Of a stretch of DNA of 51,197 bases, positions 35,372 to 44,355 are shown piece after piece. Each line of letters starts with the position of its first letter. Position 1 is the first letter of the stretch. The stretch covers positions 205,640 to 256,836 of the forward strand of contig SUWW01000004.1 of NCBI GenBank assembly GCA_015061285.1, read 5' to 3'. The position numbers and the translations under genes were made by a program. The notes under the pieces were generated by a model that was given only the letters and a program-made list of their open reading frames with translations, was not told the origin of the DNA and did no database searches. Source of the stretch: Bacteroidales bacterium. Lineage in GTDB: Bacteria > Bacteroidota > Bacteroidia > Bacteroidales > Marinilabiliaceae.

Positions 35372-35400
35372 CCTCAGGTAGTTTTACTTGAGGTTTTTTA
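35372..35400 (+). terminator. Terminator of the RNA operon
   Basis: CCTCAGGT (35372-35379) pairs with ACTTGAGG (35386-35393, one G-T pair), followed by a T-rich run. It overlaps a TTG at 35388 that could be taken as a start of the next gene. Confidence 0.85.
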
Positions 35401-35411
35401 TTTTTTACCAG

Positions 35412-36356
35412 TTGAAACTAATTACTTTCATAAAGAATTGGACTTTGCCTATAGCTATGCTTGCGGGTGTCCTCATCTATTTGGCCTTTGCGCATATCGC
35501 TCTCTTGGCTCCTACAAAACCTGTTGTGCATCGCATTGACGCGTTTCTTACGCCTGCTCTGATATTTATGCAGCTTTTGCTCACTTTCTGCAAAGTCAAT
35601 CCGCGTGATTTCTCTTTCCGCCCTTGGCATTTTATTCTGCTTACGTTTCAACTTGTGAGCAGCGTGCTTGTGTATGTGCTTCTGCGCCCATTAGGCGAAA
35701 TAGTAGCTCAAGGGGCTATGGTTTGTCTTATTTGTCCTACGGCAACGGCTGCTGCTGTAATCACCGACAAACTTGGTGGCAATGCAGGGTCGCTTGTTAC
35801 GTATACTTTTCTTGTAAATATTCTGGCTGCCGTATTTGTTCCAATTTTTTTTCCTATTGTTAATCCTACGGCCGAAATGAGCTTTTTGCACTCGTTTTTG
35901 CTCATTCTTTCGAAAGTATTTCCACTGCTAATATGTCCGTTCCTTTTGGCTCAATTTTTCCGTTTTTTGCTGCCTGCCATACATAGTTGGCTGCGTCTAC
36001 ATGCGTCGGCTGCATTCTATATATGGGCAGTAGCTTTGGCAATGGTTATGGGCAAAACAGCAAAATCTATCTGCGACCACGATGGCGGCAATGCCATTCT
36101 ATTCGTTCTTGCTGTGGTTAGTTTGGCCATTTGTGCAATGCAATTCGCATTGGGTAAATACGTAGGCACGCGCTACAACGATCGCATAAGTGGCGGGCAG
36201 GCGTTAGGACAAAAAAACACTGTGCTTGCCATTTGGATGTCGTATACATACTTACTTCCTGTAACGTCGGTTGCTCCTGGTGCATACGTACTTTGGCAAA
36301 ACATTATCAATTCATATCAACTGTGGAAACGCAGAAAAAAGCAAGCTGTTAGTTGA
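35412..36356 (+). CDS. BASS/BART-family transporter (bile acid:sodium symporter-like)
   Basis: A roughly 314-residue inner-membrane protein with about nine or ten helices, from NWTLPIAMLAGVLIYLAFA to VAPGAYVLWQNIINSY. The BASS-like marks are CLICPTATAAAVITDKLGGNAG in the middle and GGQALGQKNTVLAIWMSYTYLLPV near the end, the two crossed-helix segments of this superfamily. It may carry an organic anion or bile-acid-like solute with sodium; the substrate cannot be told. The start is uncertain: TTG at 35388 falls inside the terminator stem, TTG at 35412 gives a good N-terminus (MKLITFIKNW), and the first ATG is at 35457, inside helix one. It has no promoter of its own that I can see, so it may depend on readthrough from the RNA operon. 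Confidence 0.8.
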   Translation: MKLITFIKNWTLPIAMLAGVLIYLAFAHIALLAPTKPVVHRIDAFLTPALIFMQLLLTFCKVNPRDFSFRPWHFILLTFQLVSSVLVYVLLRPLGEIVAQGAMVCLICPTATAAAVITDKLGGNAGSLVTYTFLVNILAAVFVPIFFPIVNPTAEMSFLHSFLLILSKVFPLLICPFLLAQFFRFLLPAIHSWLRLHASAAFYIWAVALAMVMGKTAKSICDHDGGNAILFVLAVVSLAICAMQFALGKYVGTRYNDRISGGQALGQKNTVLAIWMSYTYLLPVTSVAPGAYVLWQNIINSYQLWKRRKKQAVS

Positions 36357-36375
36357 TATGTTGCTATACGTATGC

Positions 36376-36409
36376 CAAAAGTTCCCGCAGTATCTTCATG
36401 CAACTTTTG
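36376..36409. terminator. Possible bidirectional terminator
   Basis: CAAAAGTT (36376-36383) and AACTTTTG (36402-36409) form an 8-bp inverted repeat with an 18-nt loop in the 60-bp gap between the two convergent genes. The stem is AT-rich, so strength is doubtful. Confidence 0.5.
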
Positions 36410-36416
36410 TCAATAG

Positions 36417-38423
36417 TTATTTGAAACGGCGATTGCGTTTTTCGAGATTGTTTTTTTGTGGCGATTGCGAATAGCCTTTATAGTTTTCTGACTTGAAGCG
36501 ATTATCGTTTTTCGCTCCATTGTGTTTATTCTTAGTATGTAATTCTTGCTTTGCACTCGAAACTTCGTGCGAAGGAGCGTTGTTAGGCTTTTGAGCGAAA
36601 AGGCGTTCTTCGATGTCGCGTCTGTTCATTGCGCGAAGTGCCATCTGTATGCGCTGACGTTCTTCAGGCTTATACCAAAAGAAAAACATTCGCTGGCGCT
36701 TCTTTTCGTCGGGCGTGTGGGCTGTGTAGACTGGCTTCAGTGTATATGGGTGCACTCCAGTGTAGTATATTGTTGTCGAAACAGTCATTGGTGTGGGGGT
36801 GAAATCTTGCACTTGCTCAAGTTTGAAGTCGAGAGCTGAAGTTTCGGCGGCAAGTTCGGCCATATCTACTTCGTGGCAACCTGGATGCGACGATATGAAG
36901 TATGGAATTATCTGCTGATTGAGTTTGTATTTGCTATTTATATTATCGAACTCTTTTTTGAATTTGTAGAACAACTCGAAGGAAGGCTTGCGCATGATGT
37001 CGAGCACAGCCTTGGAGGTGTGTTCTGGGGCAACTTTTAGTCGACCGCTGACGTGGTGAGCTATAATCTCTTCGGTGTAGAGCTTGTGCGAGCGAGCCTC
37101 TTCTGCTGTGGCGTTGTCGTTCAAAAGTATGTCGTAGCGAATGCCACTGCCGATGAACGATTTTTTTATCTCGGGCAAAGCATCTACGGCCTTGTAGAGG
37201 TTGATAAGGCGAGTGTGGTCGGTGTTCATGTTCTTGCACACCGAAGGAAATATGCACGATGGTCGACGGCAGATTTCGCATAGTTTCTCGTCTCTACCAC
37301 GCATGCCATACATATTAGCGCTCGGACCTCCTAAATCGCTCAAATAGCCTTTGAACCCAGGTAGTTTCACCACTTTTTTTACTTCTTCCATTACCGAGCG
37401 TTCGCTGCGCGATGCTATGAACTTACCTTGATGTGCCGAAATTGTGCAGAAGCTGCATCCTCCAAAGCAACCGCGATGTAGGCAAATAGAGAATTTTATC
37501 ATCTCGTAGGCTGGTATGTCGCCTTTGCCGGCATAGCGAGGGTGAGGTAGATGCGTGTATGGCAAGTCGAATGAAGCGTCAACTTGGGCTTCCGTCATCG
37601 GTGGATACATAGGATTGAGCACCAAACGCTCAGTTTCGCTGATGTTCTGCACAAGGCGAGCACCATGTTTGCGATTCGACTCCTCTTCCACGTGTCGAAA
37701 ATTTTCGGCATGGAATAGTTTGTTGTGTAGGCATTCTTCGTGTGAATGTAGTTCTATTGTTTCCCAATGCTTTTGTTTGGGCAGTGGTTCGTCAATAGGC
37801 TGAATGAACCCAATTTGTGGAATGTTGCGAAGAGAGTTGAATGGCACACCTCGTTGTAGCAGTTTGGCAATGTCGGTTAGTGGGAGTTCGCCCATACCAT
37901 AAATAAGCAAATCGGCACCCGACTCCACCAAAATAGATGGTCGCAAGCGGTCTTCCCAATAGTCGTAGTGTGTCACACGGCGCAGCGAAGCCTCTATGCC
38001 GCCAAGCACTACTGGCACGTCGGGGTATAGCTCTTTCAGTATCTTGGTATATACGATGGAGGGCATGTCGGGACGAGCACCAGAGCGACCTCCAGGTGTA
38101 TATGCATCATCTGAGCGTCGACGTCGAGCTGCTGTGTAGTGATTTACCATTGAATCCATGGCACCAGGCGACACAGCAAAGAAATAGCGCGGCTTGCCAA
38201 GTTTCTTGAAGTCGCGAAGGTCGTCTTGCCAATTGGGTTGTGGCACTATAGCTACCTTCATTCCTGTCGCTTCGAGTGTACGCCCAATAACTGCCGCACC
38301 AAACGACGGGTGGTCTACGTATGCATCACCAGTGAAAAGTATTACGTCGAGCTCGCTCCAACCGCGTAGTTCTACCTCTTTTTTCGATGTGGGCAAATAG
38401 TCCAATAGATTCGCTTTCTCCAT
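36417..38423 (-). CDS. ygiQ: YgiQ-family radical SAM protein
   Basis: A 668-residue cytosolic radical SAM protein. The N-terminal part (LLDYLPTSKKEVELRGW, VILFTGDAYVDHPSFG, AVIGRTLEATG) is the UPF0313/YgiQ domain, followed by the cluster motif Cys319-x3-Cys323-x2-Cys326 in CFGGCSFC, then YLSDLGGPSANMYGM and a region with extra cysteines (CEICRRPSCIFPSVC) that may hold a second cluster. The last 60 residues are basic and low in complexity. The reaction is unknown for the family. Single gene; the -7 box lies almost on the start codon. Confidence 0.95.
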   Translation of the reverse strand: MEKANLLDYLPTSKKEVELRGWSELDVILFTGDAYVDHPSFGAAVIGRTLEATGMKVAIVPQPNWQDDLRDFKKLGKPRYFFAVSPGAMDSMVNHYTAARRRRSDDAYTPGGRSGARPDMPSIVYTKILKELYPDVPVVLGGIEASLRRVTHYDYWEDRLRPSILVESGADLLIYGMGELPLTDIAKLLQRGVPFNSLRNIPQIGFIQPIDEPLPKQKHWETIELHSHEECLHNKLFHAENFRHVEEESNRKHGARLVQNISETERLVLNPMYPPMTEAQVDASFDLPYTHLPHPRYAGKGDIPAYEMIKFSICLHRGCFGGCSFCTISAHQGKFIASRSERSVMEEVKKVVKLPGFKGYLSDLGGPSANMYGMRGRDEKLCEICRRPSCIFPSVCKNMNTDHTRLINLYKAVDALPEIKKSFIGSGIRYDILLNDNATAEEARSHKLYTEEIIAHHVSGRLKVAPEHTSKAVLDIMRKPSFELFYKFKKEFDNINSKYKLNQQIIPYFISSHPGCHEVDMAELAAETSALDFKLEQVQDFTPTPMTVSTTIYYTGVHPYTLKPVYTAHTPDEKKRQRMFFFWYKPEERQRIQMALRAMNRRDIEERLFAQKPNNAPSHEVSSAKQELHTKNKHNGAKNDNRFKSENYKGYSQSPQKNNLEKRNRRFK

Positions 38424-38427
38424 GTCG

Positions 38428-38435
38428 CAAAAATA
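38428..38435 (-). promoter_or_regulatory. -7 box of ygiQ
   Basis: On the minus strand TATTTTTG matches TAnnTTTG and ends 5 bp before the ATG at 38423, which would make the mRNA leaderless or nearly so. Confidence 0.4.
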
Positions 38436-38639
38436 GTTACGAGTTGTGAATTACGTGTTACGAGTTCTGTTTTGCGTGTGGATTGTGTATCTTGTTGATT
38501 ATTACATATTTATGTATAATGTTTATAATTACAGAATTAGCTAAAAGCGCAATCTTATTCAGCGTTGCTATTCGTGTTGGCAAAAAGAAGATGCGAAACG
38601 AGACTTCCCGCAACAAAATTTCTCAAGTGTCGTCATAAA

Positions 38640-38666
38640 TAGGTATTCTTATATAAATAATACCTA
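38640..38666. promoter_or_regulatory. 27-bp palindrome upstream of feoAB, candidate operator
   Basis: TAGGTATT (38640-38647) and AATACCTA (38659-38666) are perfect inverted repeats around an 11-bp spacer that itself holds TTATATAA. It lies 70 bp before the feoB start, where an iron-responsive repressor site would be expected. The TAGGT/ACCTA arms recall DtxR-family boxes, but no match to a defined site is claimed. Confidence 0.45.
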
Positions 38667-38735
38667 AAAAGATTTATTGTTAAATAGCAAAGTAGTTATT
38701 AAATCGCACGTTGAAAAAGAGTATCAAAAAAATAG

Positions 38736-41228
38736 ATGAAACTATCAGAATTGAGTACGGGGCGTTCGGCTGTGATAGTGTCCGTGGCAGGTGCTGGCGC
38801 GTTCCGTAAGAGAATTATAGAAATGGGATTTGTGCGAGGCAAAACGGTTACTGCCATACGCAATGCACCTCTCAACGACCCTATCGAGTATAAAATTATG
38901 GACTACTTCGTGTCGCTACGACGCGAGGAAGCAAGCCTTGTTGAAGTGGTTGACGTAGATTCCGACGAAGCAAAAAAGGTGTCGCGACCTGCATTCTCTA
39001 TTGCCGATGGTGGCGCTTTTGCTACACAAGAACATCCTGAGCCTAAGATAGTTAAAGTGGCTCTTGTGGGTAATCCTAATTGTGGTAAGACAACTCTCTA
39101 TAACTACCTTTGTGGCACAAACGAACACACAGGCAACTATTCGGGTGTGACAATAGGTGCTGCAACTAATTCGTTCACATACGGCAATTATATCTTTGAA
39201 TTTGTCGATCTTCCTGGTACATACTCCATTTCGGCCTATTCGCCCGAAGAGACTTTTGTACGCAACAAACTACTTAGCTACGACCCCGATGTGGTGCTCA
39301 ATGTAGTAGATTCTACTAATCTGGCGCGAAATCTCTACCTCACTACGCAGCTTATTGATATGGGCGAACGCATGGTGATGGCGCTCAATATGTATGACGA
39401 TTTTGAAAAGAGTGGCGACCAACTTGATTTCGACCAGTTAGGCAAGATGATAGGCATTGCTATGGCTCCTACTATAGGCTCTAAAGGAACTGGTACTAAG
39501 GCACTTCTCGATAAAATTATTCAAGTCTACGAAGGCGAAGATATTTTCGTGCGTCGCGTGCATATTAACTATGGCGATCTCGAAAATCTCATCGAGAACA
39601 TGATTAACGTCATAGACAAGAAATGCAATGCATCGCCCATCTTGTTGTCGCGTTTTGTTGCAATAAAGGTTATAGAAAACGACATCGATTTTGTTCGCGA
39701 GAATGTCAATTGCGATGATATGGACGCTCTTGTGGCAGAACTTGTGTCGATGCGCGATCGTGCTAAAGAACAGAACTCTATAGCCGATTTAGAGACCTAC
39801 ATCACCGATTTGCGTTATAGCTTCATTGATGGCGCGCTCAACGAAACATACAAACCCGCCAAGCGCGATACCAAGCCAACTATGTCGCAACGACTCGATA
39901 ACATTTTTACCCATCGCGTGTGGGGTATCCCAATTTTCATTGTGATTATCTGGATAATGTTTGAATGCACGTTCAAAATAGGCCAGTATCCAATGGATTG
40001 GATCGACATGTTAGTGTCGTGGCTGTCGGAATTTGTTAGTAGTAGTCTACCTGAAGGCCCAGTGCGTGATTTGCTTGTCGATGGCATAATTTCGGGCTGT
40101 GGTGGTGTGATTATTTTCTTGCCTAATATATTGATACTCTTCTTGTTCATTAGCTTCATGGAAGATACTGGCTATATGGCGAGAGCAGCCTTTATTATGG
40201 ATAAAGTGATGCACAAAATGGGTCTACACGGCAAGTCGTTTATTCCTCTCATCATGGGTTTTGGCTGTAACGTTCCCGCTATCATGGCCACTCGAACCAT
40301 AGAAGATCGCAACAACCGAATGCTAACCATGCTTATCACACCGCTAATGTCGTGCTCTGCGCGTCTGCCAGTGTACATACTCTTCTGTGGAGCATTCTTC
40401 CCCGAAAATGCTGGCAATGTGTTGTTTGGCATTTATGTTTTGGGTATCGTACTTGCCATAATTATGTGCCGATTGTTCAAGCAAACTCTCTTCAACACGC
40501 AAGATTTGCCATTTGTAATGGAGTTGCCACAATATCGTATGCCTACATTGCGTACAACATTGCTCAACATGTGGAGCAAGGCAAAGCAATATTTGCAAAA
40601 GATGGGTGGTATAATTATGGTGGCGTCGATAATTATTTGGTTCTTAGGTTATTATCCTAAAAGCGAGACGATAGAAACTAATTACGTAAATGCTTTGCAA
40701 CAGATTGAAAATCAAGAATTTTCTTCTGATGAAGCTCGCCAAGCAGCGATCGATTCTGTTGAAATAGATTACCGAAGTGCAGCTCAAGAGTATTCGTTCA
40801 TCGGACGCATAGGCAGAGTGATAGAACCAACCATTCGCCCACTTGGCTTCGATTGGAAAATGGGTGTTAGTCTTGTGGCTGGCGTTGCCGCTAAAGAGAT
40901 TGTGGTAAGTACGCTTGCTGTGCTCTACCATTCGAGCGATGAAGATGCCTCGCTTATGAGCAATATCTACAACGAGCGACAAAATGGAGAACGATTCTTC
41001 ACTAAAGCTAATGTGTTGTCGTTTATGACATTTACGCTGATATACTTCCCTTGCTTAGCAACGCTTACTGCTATCAAAAACGAGGCTGGACACTGGAACG
41101 ATTTCCACATGTCGAAACGCCGCCGCCGCAAGGTACATTCTCCGTGGCGATGGTCTCTCTTCGTAGTTGGATATACCACGGTGCTTGCTTGGGTTGTTTC
41201 GTGGTTGGTTTATAATATTCTGAAATAG
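38736..41228 (+). CDS. feoB: Ferrous iron transporter, FeoA-FeoB fusion
   Basis: An 830-residue inner-membrane Fe(II) transporter. Residues 1-75 are a FeoA-type SH3-like domain (MKLSELSTGRSAVIVSVAG ... GKTVTAIRNAPLNDPIEYKI). A linker leads to the G domain: G1 GNPNCGKTT from residue 112, G2 near GVTIG, G3 DLPGTYS, G4 NMYD. The membrane part (about 385-830) contains two Gate regions, with LIMGFGCNVPAIMATRTIED and LVAGVAAKEIVVSTLAVLY, where the conserved Cys may line the pore. FeoA-FeoB fusions are typical of Bacteroidota. A 45-residue Cys-rich protein follows 14 bp later. A palindrome upstream may control it by iron. Confidence 0.96.
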   Translation: MKLSELSTGRSAVIVSVAGAGAFRKRIIEMGFVRGKTVTAIRNAPLNDPIEYKIMDYFVSLRREEASLVEVVDVDSDEAKKVSRPAFSIADGGAFATQEHPEPKIVKVALVGNPNCGKTTLYNYLCGTNEHTGNYSGVTIGAATNSFTYGNYIFEFVDLPGTYSISAYSPEETFVRNKLLSYDPDVVLNVVDSTNLARNLYLTTQLIDMGERMVMALNMYDDFEKSGDQLDFDQLGKMIGIAMAPTIGSKGTGTKALLDKIIQVYEGEDIFVRRVHINYGDLENLIENMINVIDKKCNASPILLSRFVAIKVIENDIDFVRENVNCDDMDALVAELVSMRDRAKEQNSIADLETYITDLRYSFIDGALNETYKPAKRDTKPTMSQRLDNIFTHRVWGIPIFIVIIWIMFECTFKIGQYPMDWIDMLVSWLSEFVSSSLPEGPVRDLLVDGIISGCGGVIIFLPNILILFLFISFMEDTGYMARAAFIMDKVMHKMGLHGKSFIPLIMGFGCNVPAIMATRTIEDRNNRMLTMLITPLMSCSARLPVYILFCGAFFPENAGNVLFGIYVLGIVLAIIMCRLFKQTLFNTQDLPFVMELPQYRMPTLRTTLLNMWSKAKQYLQKMGGIIMVASIIIWFLGYYPKSETIETNYVNALQQIENQEFSSDEARQAAIDSVEIDYRSAAQEYSFIGRIGRVIEPTIRPLGFDWKMGVSLVAGVAAKEIVVSTLAVLYHSSDEDASLMSNIYNERQNGERFFTKANVLSFMTFTLIYFPCLATLTAIKNEAGHWNDFHMSKRRRRKVHSPWRWSLFVVGYTTVLAWVVSWLVYNILK

Positions 41229-41242
41229 ATAAATTGTTGATT

Positions 41243-41380
41243 ATGAGTATACAAGATGCGATTGTAGCGATTATTGCTATTGCAGCTGTTGCCGTGTCAA
41301 TAGTAAGGTATTGGCGACATCGTGGCAATGGCGATTGTGGCTGTGGTTGTGGCAAAAATTGTCCTAATTGCCATGGCTGA
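41243..41380 (+). CDS. FeoB-associated Cys-rich membrane protein
   Basis: A 45-residue protein starting 14 bp after the feoB stop. One membrane helix (IVAIIAIAAVAVSIVRYW) is followed by a cysteine-rich tail GDCGCGCGKNCPNCHG with five cysteines. This matches the small proteins that follow feoB in many Bacteroidota and Firmicutes, thought to help iron handling or assembly of the transporter; direct function is not settled. It is too short for ordinary ORF cut-offs, but position and composition make it convincing. Confidence 0.88.
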   Translation: MSIQDAIVAIIAIAAVAVSIVRYWRHRGNGDCGCGCGKNCPNCHG

Positions 41381-41446
41381 TAGCTGTTTTTATTCATGTA
41401 AATAATTGATTAGTAGATAAAAAATGCTAATATTGTGCACTGATAG

Positions 41447-41477
41447 TGAAGAAATCCTTGAGACAAGGGCTTCTTTA
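41447..41477 (+). terminator. Weak hairpin after the feo genes
   Basis: GAAGAA and CCTTG (41447-41460) can pair with CAAGG and TTCTT (41464-41475) with small bulges. It lies about 65 bp after the Cys-rich gene. Confidence 0.4.
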
Positions 41478-41512
41478 TCTCATTAGTTTTTTCATAAATT
41501 TGGGTTAGGTTA

Positions 41513-41557
41513 TGGAAGGGGGAATCGTACGATTCTCCCTTTCTTTTTTCGATGCAT
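41513..41557 (+). terminator. Terminator after the feo genes
   Basis: The 14-bp palindrome GAATCGTACGATTC (41522-41535) is flanked by GAAGGG and CCCTTTC, then six T residues. The 41381-41662 gap holds these two hairpins and no ORF I can support. Confidence 0.75.
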
Positions 41558-41662
41558 CTATTCATAGCACCTCTATTTTTTTTACTACGCATAACAGACA
41601 ACTTTCAACTAATTACGTTCGACTTATTACTTGCAAAGCCGTAACTTCGTTGCTCATTTTGT

Positions 41663-42721
41663 ATGAAGATGATAAATTCTTGCAATAACGAACTCAAACA
41701 GTTAATAGATAAAGCTTTACGTATAAATATTGCGGTTGCGTTTTTTCGCTATCCACACGAAAATGAATTGCATATAGTGGCTCAAAAATCTTCCGAAGAA
41801 TTGCAATTCAACGCCATTGCAGCTATTGATGGAAGTGGATTTGTAATAGCTCCGTTTAATAGTTCTTGTGGACTGCCCACTATTGTTATTCGCCCCGAAA
41901 TAGTTGGTCTTGAGCAGCTGAAAAGTTTTTTGAATACTTGTCAAACGCCATTCGAAACACCTTCGTCATCAATTTCTGTTGCCGATGTAGATAAGCAAGC
42001 CTATGTTGAGATGTTTCAGAATGTAAAATCAAGTATTGGCACCGAAACATCGAAAGTTGTTTTGGCAAGGAGTCGTTCAAAAGCCTTGAAGACTGCAGTT
42101 TCCGACCTCTATTTGCAGTTGCTCTCTTCATGTCCCGACCGAATGGTATCGCTTTTTCATACTCCTACAGCCGGCACGTGGTTGTGCGCAACGCCTGAAT
42201 TGCTTCTCAGTGGTGATAATGACAATTATGCAACCATGGCTCTTGCTGGCACACGTCGCAATGCAGGGACTGCTGCATGGGATAGTAAAAATGTAGCCGA
42301 ACATGAAGTTGTTTGCCGACATTTCGATGAGCGATTGAGTGAATATAGCAACGTGAAAAGCAGCGACCATTATACTATCGATTTTGGTGTATTGCAGCAC
42401 CTTAGAACCGATTATACGTTTCGAGCCGAGGGCATTTCACCTCAATGCTTAGCTGCTCGTCTTCATCCTACACCTGCTGTTTGTGGACGTCCTGTCGATA
42501 GTGCAATGAGAGTTATTGATGCATACGAAATTACAAATCGTGCATACTATTCTGGTGTTATAGGTATGCTTAGCAAAGATTCGTGTCGATTGTATATAAA
42601 CCTTCGTTGTGCATATGTACACGACGGACAACTTACGGCCTTTGCAGGTGGCGGTATAATGCCCGATTCCGACGTTGAAGATGAATGGCGCGAGACTGAA
42701 ATGAAAATGCTATTTGATTGA
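41663..42721 (+). CDS. menF: Isochorismate synthase
   Basis: A 352-residue chorismate-binding enzyme that turns chorismate into isochorismate for menaquinone. Family marks: KVVLARSRSKAL, LFHTPTAGTWLCATPELLL, MALAGTRR, AEHEVVCRHFDERL, LHPTPAVCGRPVDSAMRVI, INLRCAYVHDGQLTAFAGGGI and the C-terminal DEWRETEMKM helix with metal-binding Glu. It precedes menD, and a TTG start for menD would overlap its stop. Bacteroidota often use this type for menaquinone, and no siderophore genes are nearby, so MenF is preferred to EntC. Confidence 0.93.
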   Translation: MKMINSCNNELKQLIDKALRINIAVAFFRYPHENELHIVAQKSSEELQFNAIAAIDGSGFVIAPFNSSCGLPTIVIRPEIVGLEQLKSFLNTCQTPFETPSSSISVADVDKQAYVEMFQNVKSSIGTETSKVVLARSRSKALKTAVSDLYLQLLSSCPDRMVSLFHTPTAGTWLCATPELLLSGDNDNYATMALAGTRRNAGTAAWDSKNVAEHEVVCRHFDERLSEYSNVKSSDHYTIDFGVLQHLRTDYTFRAEGISPQCLAARLHPTPAVCGRPVDSAMRVIDAYEITNRAYYSGVIGMLSKDSCRLYINLRCAYVHDGQLTAFAGGGIMPDSDVEDEWRETEMKMLFD

Positions 42722-42734
42722 AAATTTACTGATT

Positions 42735-44330
42735 ATGATAGCGCAACTACTCACATTGATGAAGTGTTATGGCATACGTCATGTTGTGGTGTGCCCAGGC
42801 TCGCGCAATGCTCTTATAGTGCATGCCTTTGCCTCTCGTCCTGATTGTTTTTGTGTTCACTCCGTAACCGATGAGCGTAGTGCAGGCTTTGTTGCTATAG
42901 GTATGGCAGATGCTCTGCAACAGTCTGTGGCTGTGTGCGTTACTTCTGGTTCGGCAGTGCTCAATGTGGCTCCAGCCGTATCGGAAGCTTACTATAGGCG
43001 TGTGCCTTTGTTGGTGATTTCGGCCGATAGACCAGCGCAGTGGATTGGGCAAATGGATGGTCAAACTTTGCCTCAACATGGTTGTTTTGGTACTCTTGCG
43101 CGCTCATATCAATTGCCGAATGATGGCTCAGATGCTAATTGGTGGCGCAATAGGCTCATAAATGAGGCACTTAATGCATTGCGTTGTTGTCGGCCTGTAC
43201 ATATTAATGTGCCACTTGCCGAACCTTTGTTCAATTTTCCTTCATCGGATAGTTATATCAATGATGCCGAACGTGTGGTGAAGTTCCAGCGTAATGATTA
43301 TGTCCTATTGACGGAAGAGGCTAAAAATGAGTGGGTTAATGCTCGTAGAAGAATGATTGTTGTTGGGCAACATTATCCAAGCGAGAGGTTGAACACTCTT
43401 TTGCGAGCTATTAAGCAAAGTAGACTTGCTGTTGTCATGGCTGAGACATTATCTAATTTGCAATACGCTTCTGTTTCAAATTGTTATGCTACATATACCA
43501 CTGATGATATTCCTGATTTTGTGCTTTATCTTGGCGGGCATATCATAATGAAGCAATTGAAGAAATATTTACGAACATATTGTGTTGCAAACATTTGGCG
43601 TGTTGAAAATTCCGACGAAACAACATTCATCGATACGTTTCAACATACCACACGAGTTCTATATACAAATGATGATTGCTCCATCGTTTCACAATTGCTT
43701 GATTTGCAGTCAAAAGAATCTGAGAGCCACTTTGTAGATAATTGGACGCGCCAGGTGCCTCAAGAAATCGAAACGGAGGTTCAAAATGTTGATGCTGAGT
43801 ATGTTGCTAAGTATGCACTTAAGCAATTGGCAAATCGTGCCGAACATTCGGCTGTGGTTTTGGCGAATAGTTCCACAGTTCGTTATGCGCAGAGTGTTTG
43901 CGCCGACTATGTATCGAAGTGCACAGTGCTTTGCAATAGAGGAGTGAATGGCATCGAAGGCTCACTCTCGGCTGCCGTTGGTTATGCAATGCTCAAAAAA
44001 GACGAATTGGTGCTGTGCATTATTGGCGATTTGAGCTTCTTCTATGATCATAATGCTTTGTGGAACAATCATTTGCCATCAAACTTGCGTGTCTTGTTGC
44101 TAAATGATGGAGGCGGTAAAATTTTTAGCCATTTGCCTGGTCTTGAGCAATCGCCATATCGCGATTCTTTGATTTCTGCTCAGCATAATTATCAGAGCGA
44201 AGGTTGGGCCAACGATTGCAATATTAAGTACTACAAGTCTGATAGCGATGCTCATAAATGCAAGCAAGCTGTCGATCTACTTTTGAATGGCAATAGCGAT
44301 AGACCTGTTTTGCTCGAGGTGGTGTTGTAA
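42735..44330 (+). CDS. menD: SEPHCHC synthase (MenD)
   Basis: A 531-residue thiamine-diphosphate enzyme that joins 2-oxoglutarate to isochorismate, the first committed step of menaquinone synthesis. Marks: CPGSRNALIVHAF (family SPGSR), TDERSAGFVAIGMADA with the catalytic Glu, PLLVISADRPAQ, and the ThDP-binding GDLSFFYDHNALWN followed by LNDGGGKIFSHLPG. ATG at 42735 is chosen; TTG at 42714 in the same frame overlaps the menF stop and would add seven residues. A strong terminator follows, so menB, menC and menE are not cotranscribed here. Confidence 0.95.
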   Translation: MIAQLLTLMKCYGIRHVVVCPGSRNALIVHAFASRPDCFCVHSVTDERSAGFVAIGMADALQQSVAVCVTSGSAVLNVAPAVSEAYYRRVPLLVISADRPAQWIGQMDGQTLPQHGCFGTLARSYQLPNDGSDANWWRNRLINEALNALRCCRPVHINVPLAEPLFNFPSSDSYINDAERVVKFQRNDYVLLTEEAKNEWVNARRRMIVVGQHYPSERLNTLLRAIKQSRLAVVMAETLSNLQYASVSNCYATYTTDDIPDFVLYLGGHIIMKQLKKYLRTYCVANIWRVENSDETTFIDTFQHTTRVLYTNDDCSIVSQLLDLQSKESESHFVDNWTRQVPQEIETEVQNVDAEYVAKYALKQLANRAEHSAVVLANSSTVRYAQSVCADYVSKCTVLCNRGVNGIEGSLSAAVGYAMLKKDELVLCIIGDLSFFYDHNALWNNHLPSNLRVLLLNDGGGKIFSHLPGLEQSPYRDSLISAQHNYQSEGWANDCNIKYYKSDSDAHKCKQAVDLLLNGNSDRPVLLEVVL

Positions 44331-44355
44331 CTATGTGATTAACTGATAAATAAAA

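Larger units (their letters stand above)
38424..38735. other. Divergent ygiQ-feoB intergenic region
   Basis: About 312 bp between two divergent genes. It contains two copies of GTTACGAGTT (38436-38445 and 38457-38466), the ygiQ -7 box, and the palindrome at 38640-38666. No reading frame looks real. Confidence 0.6.
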
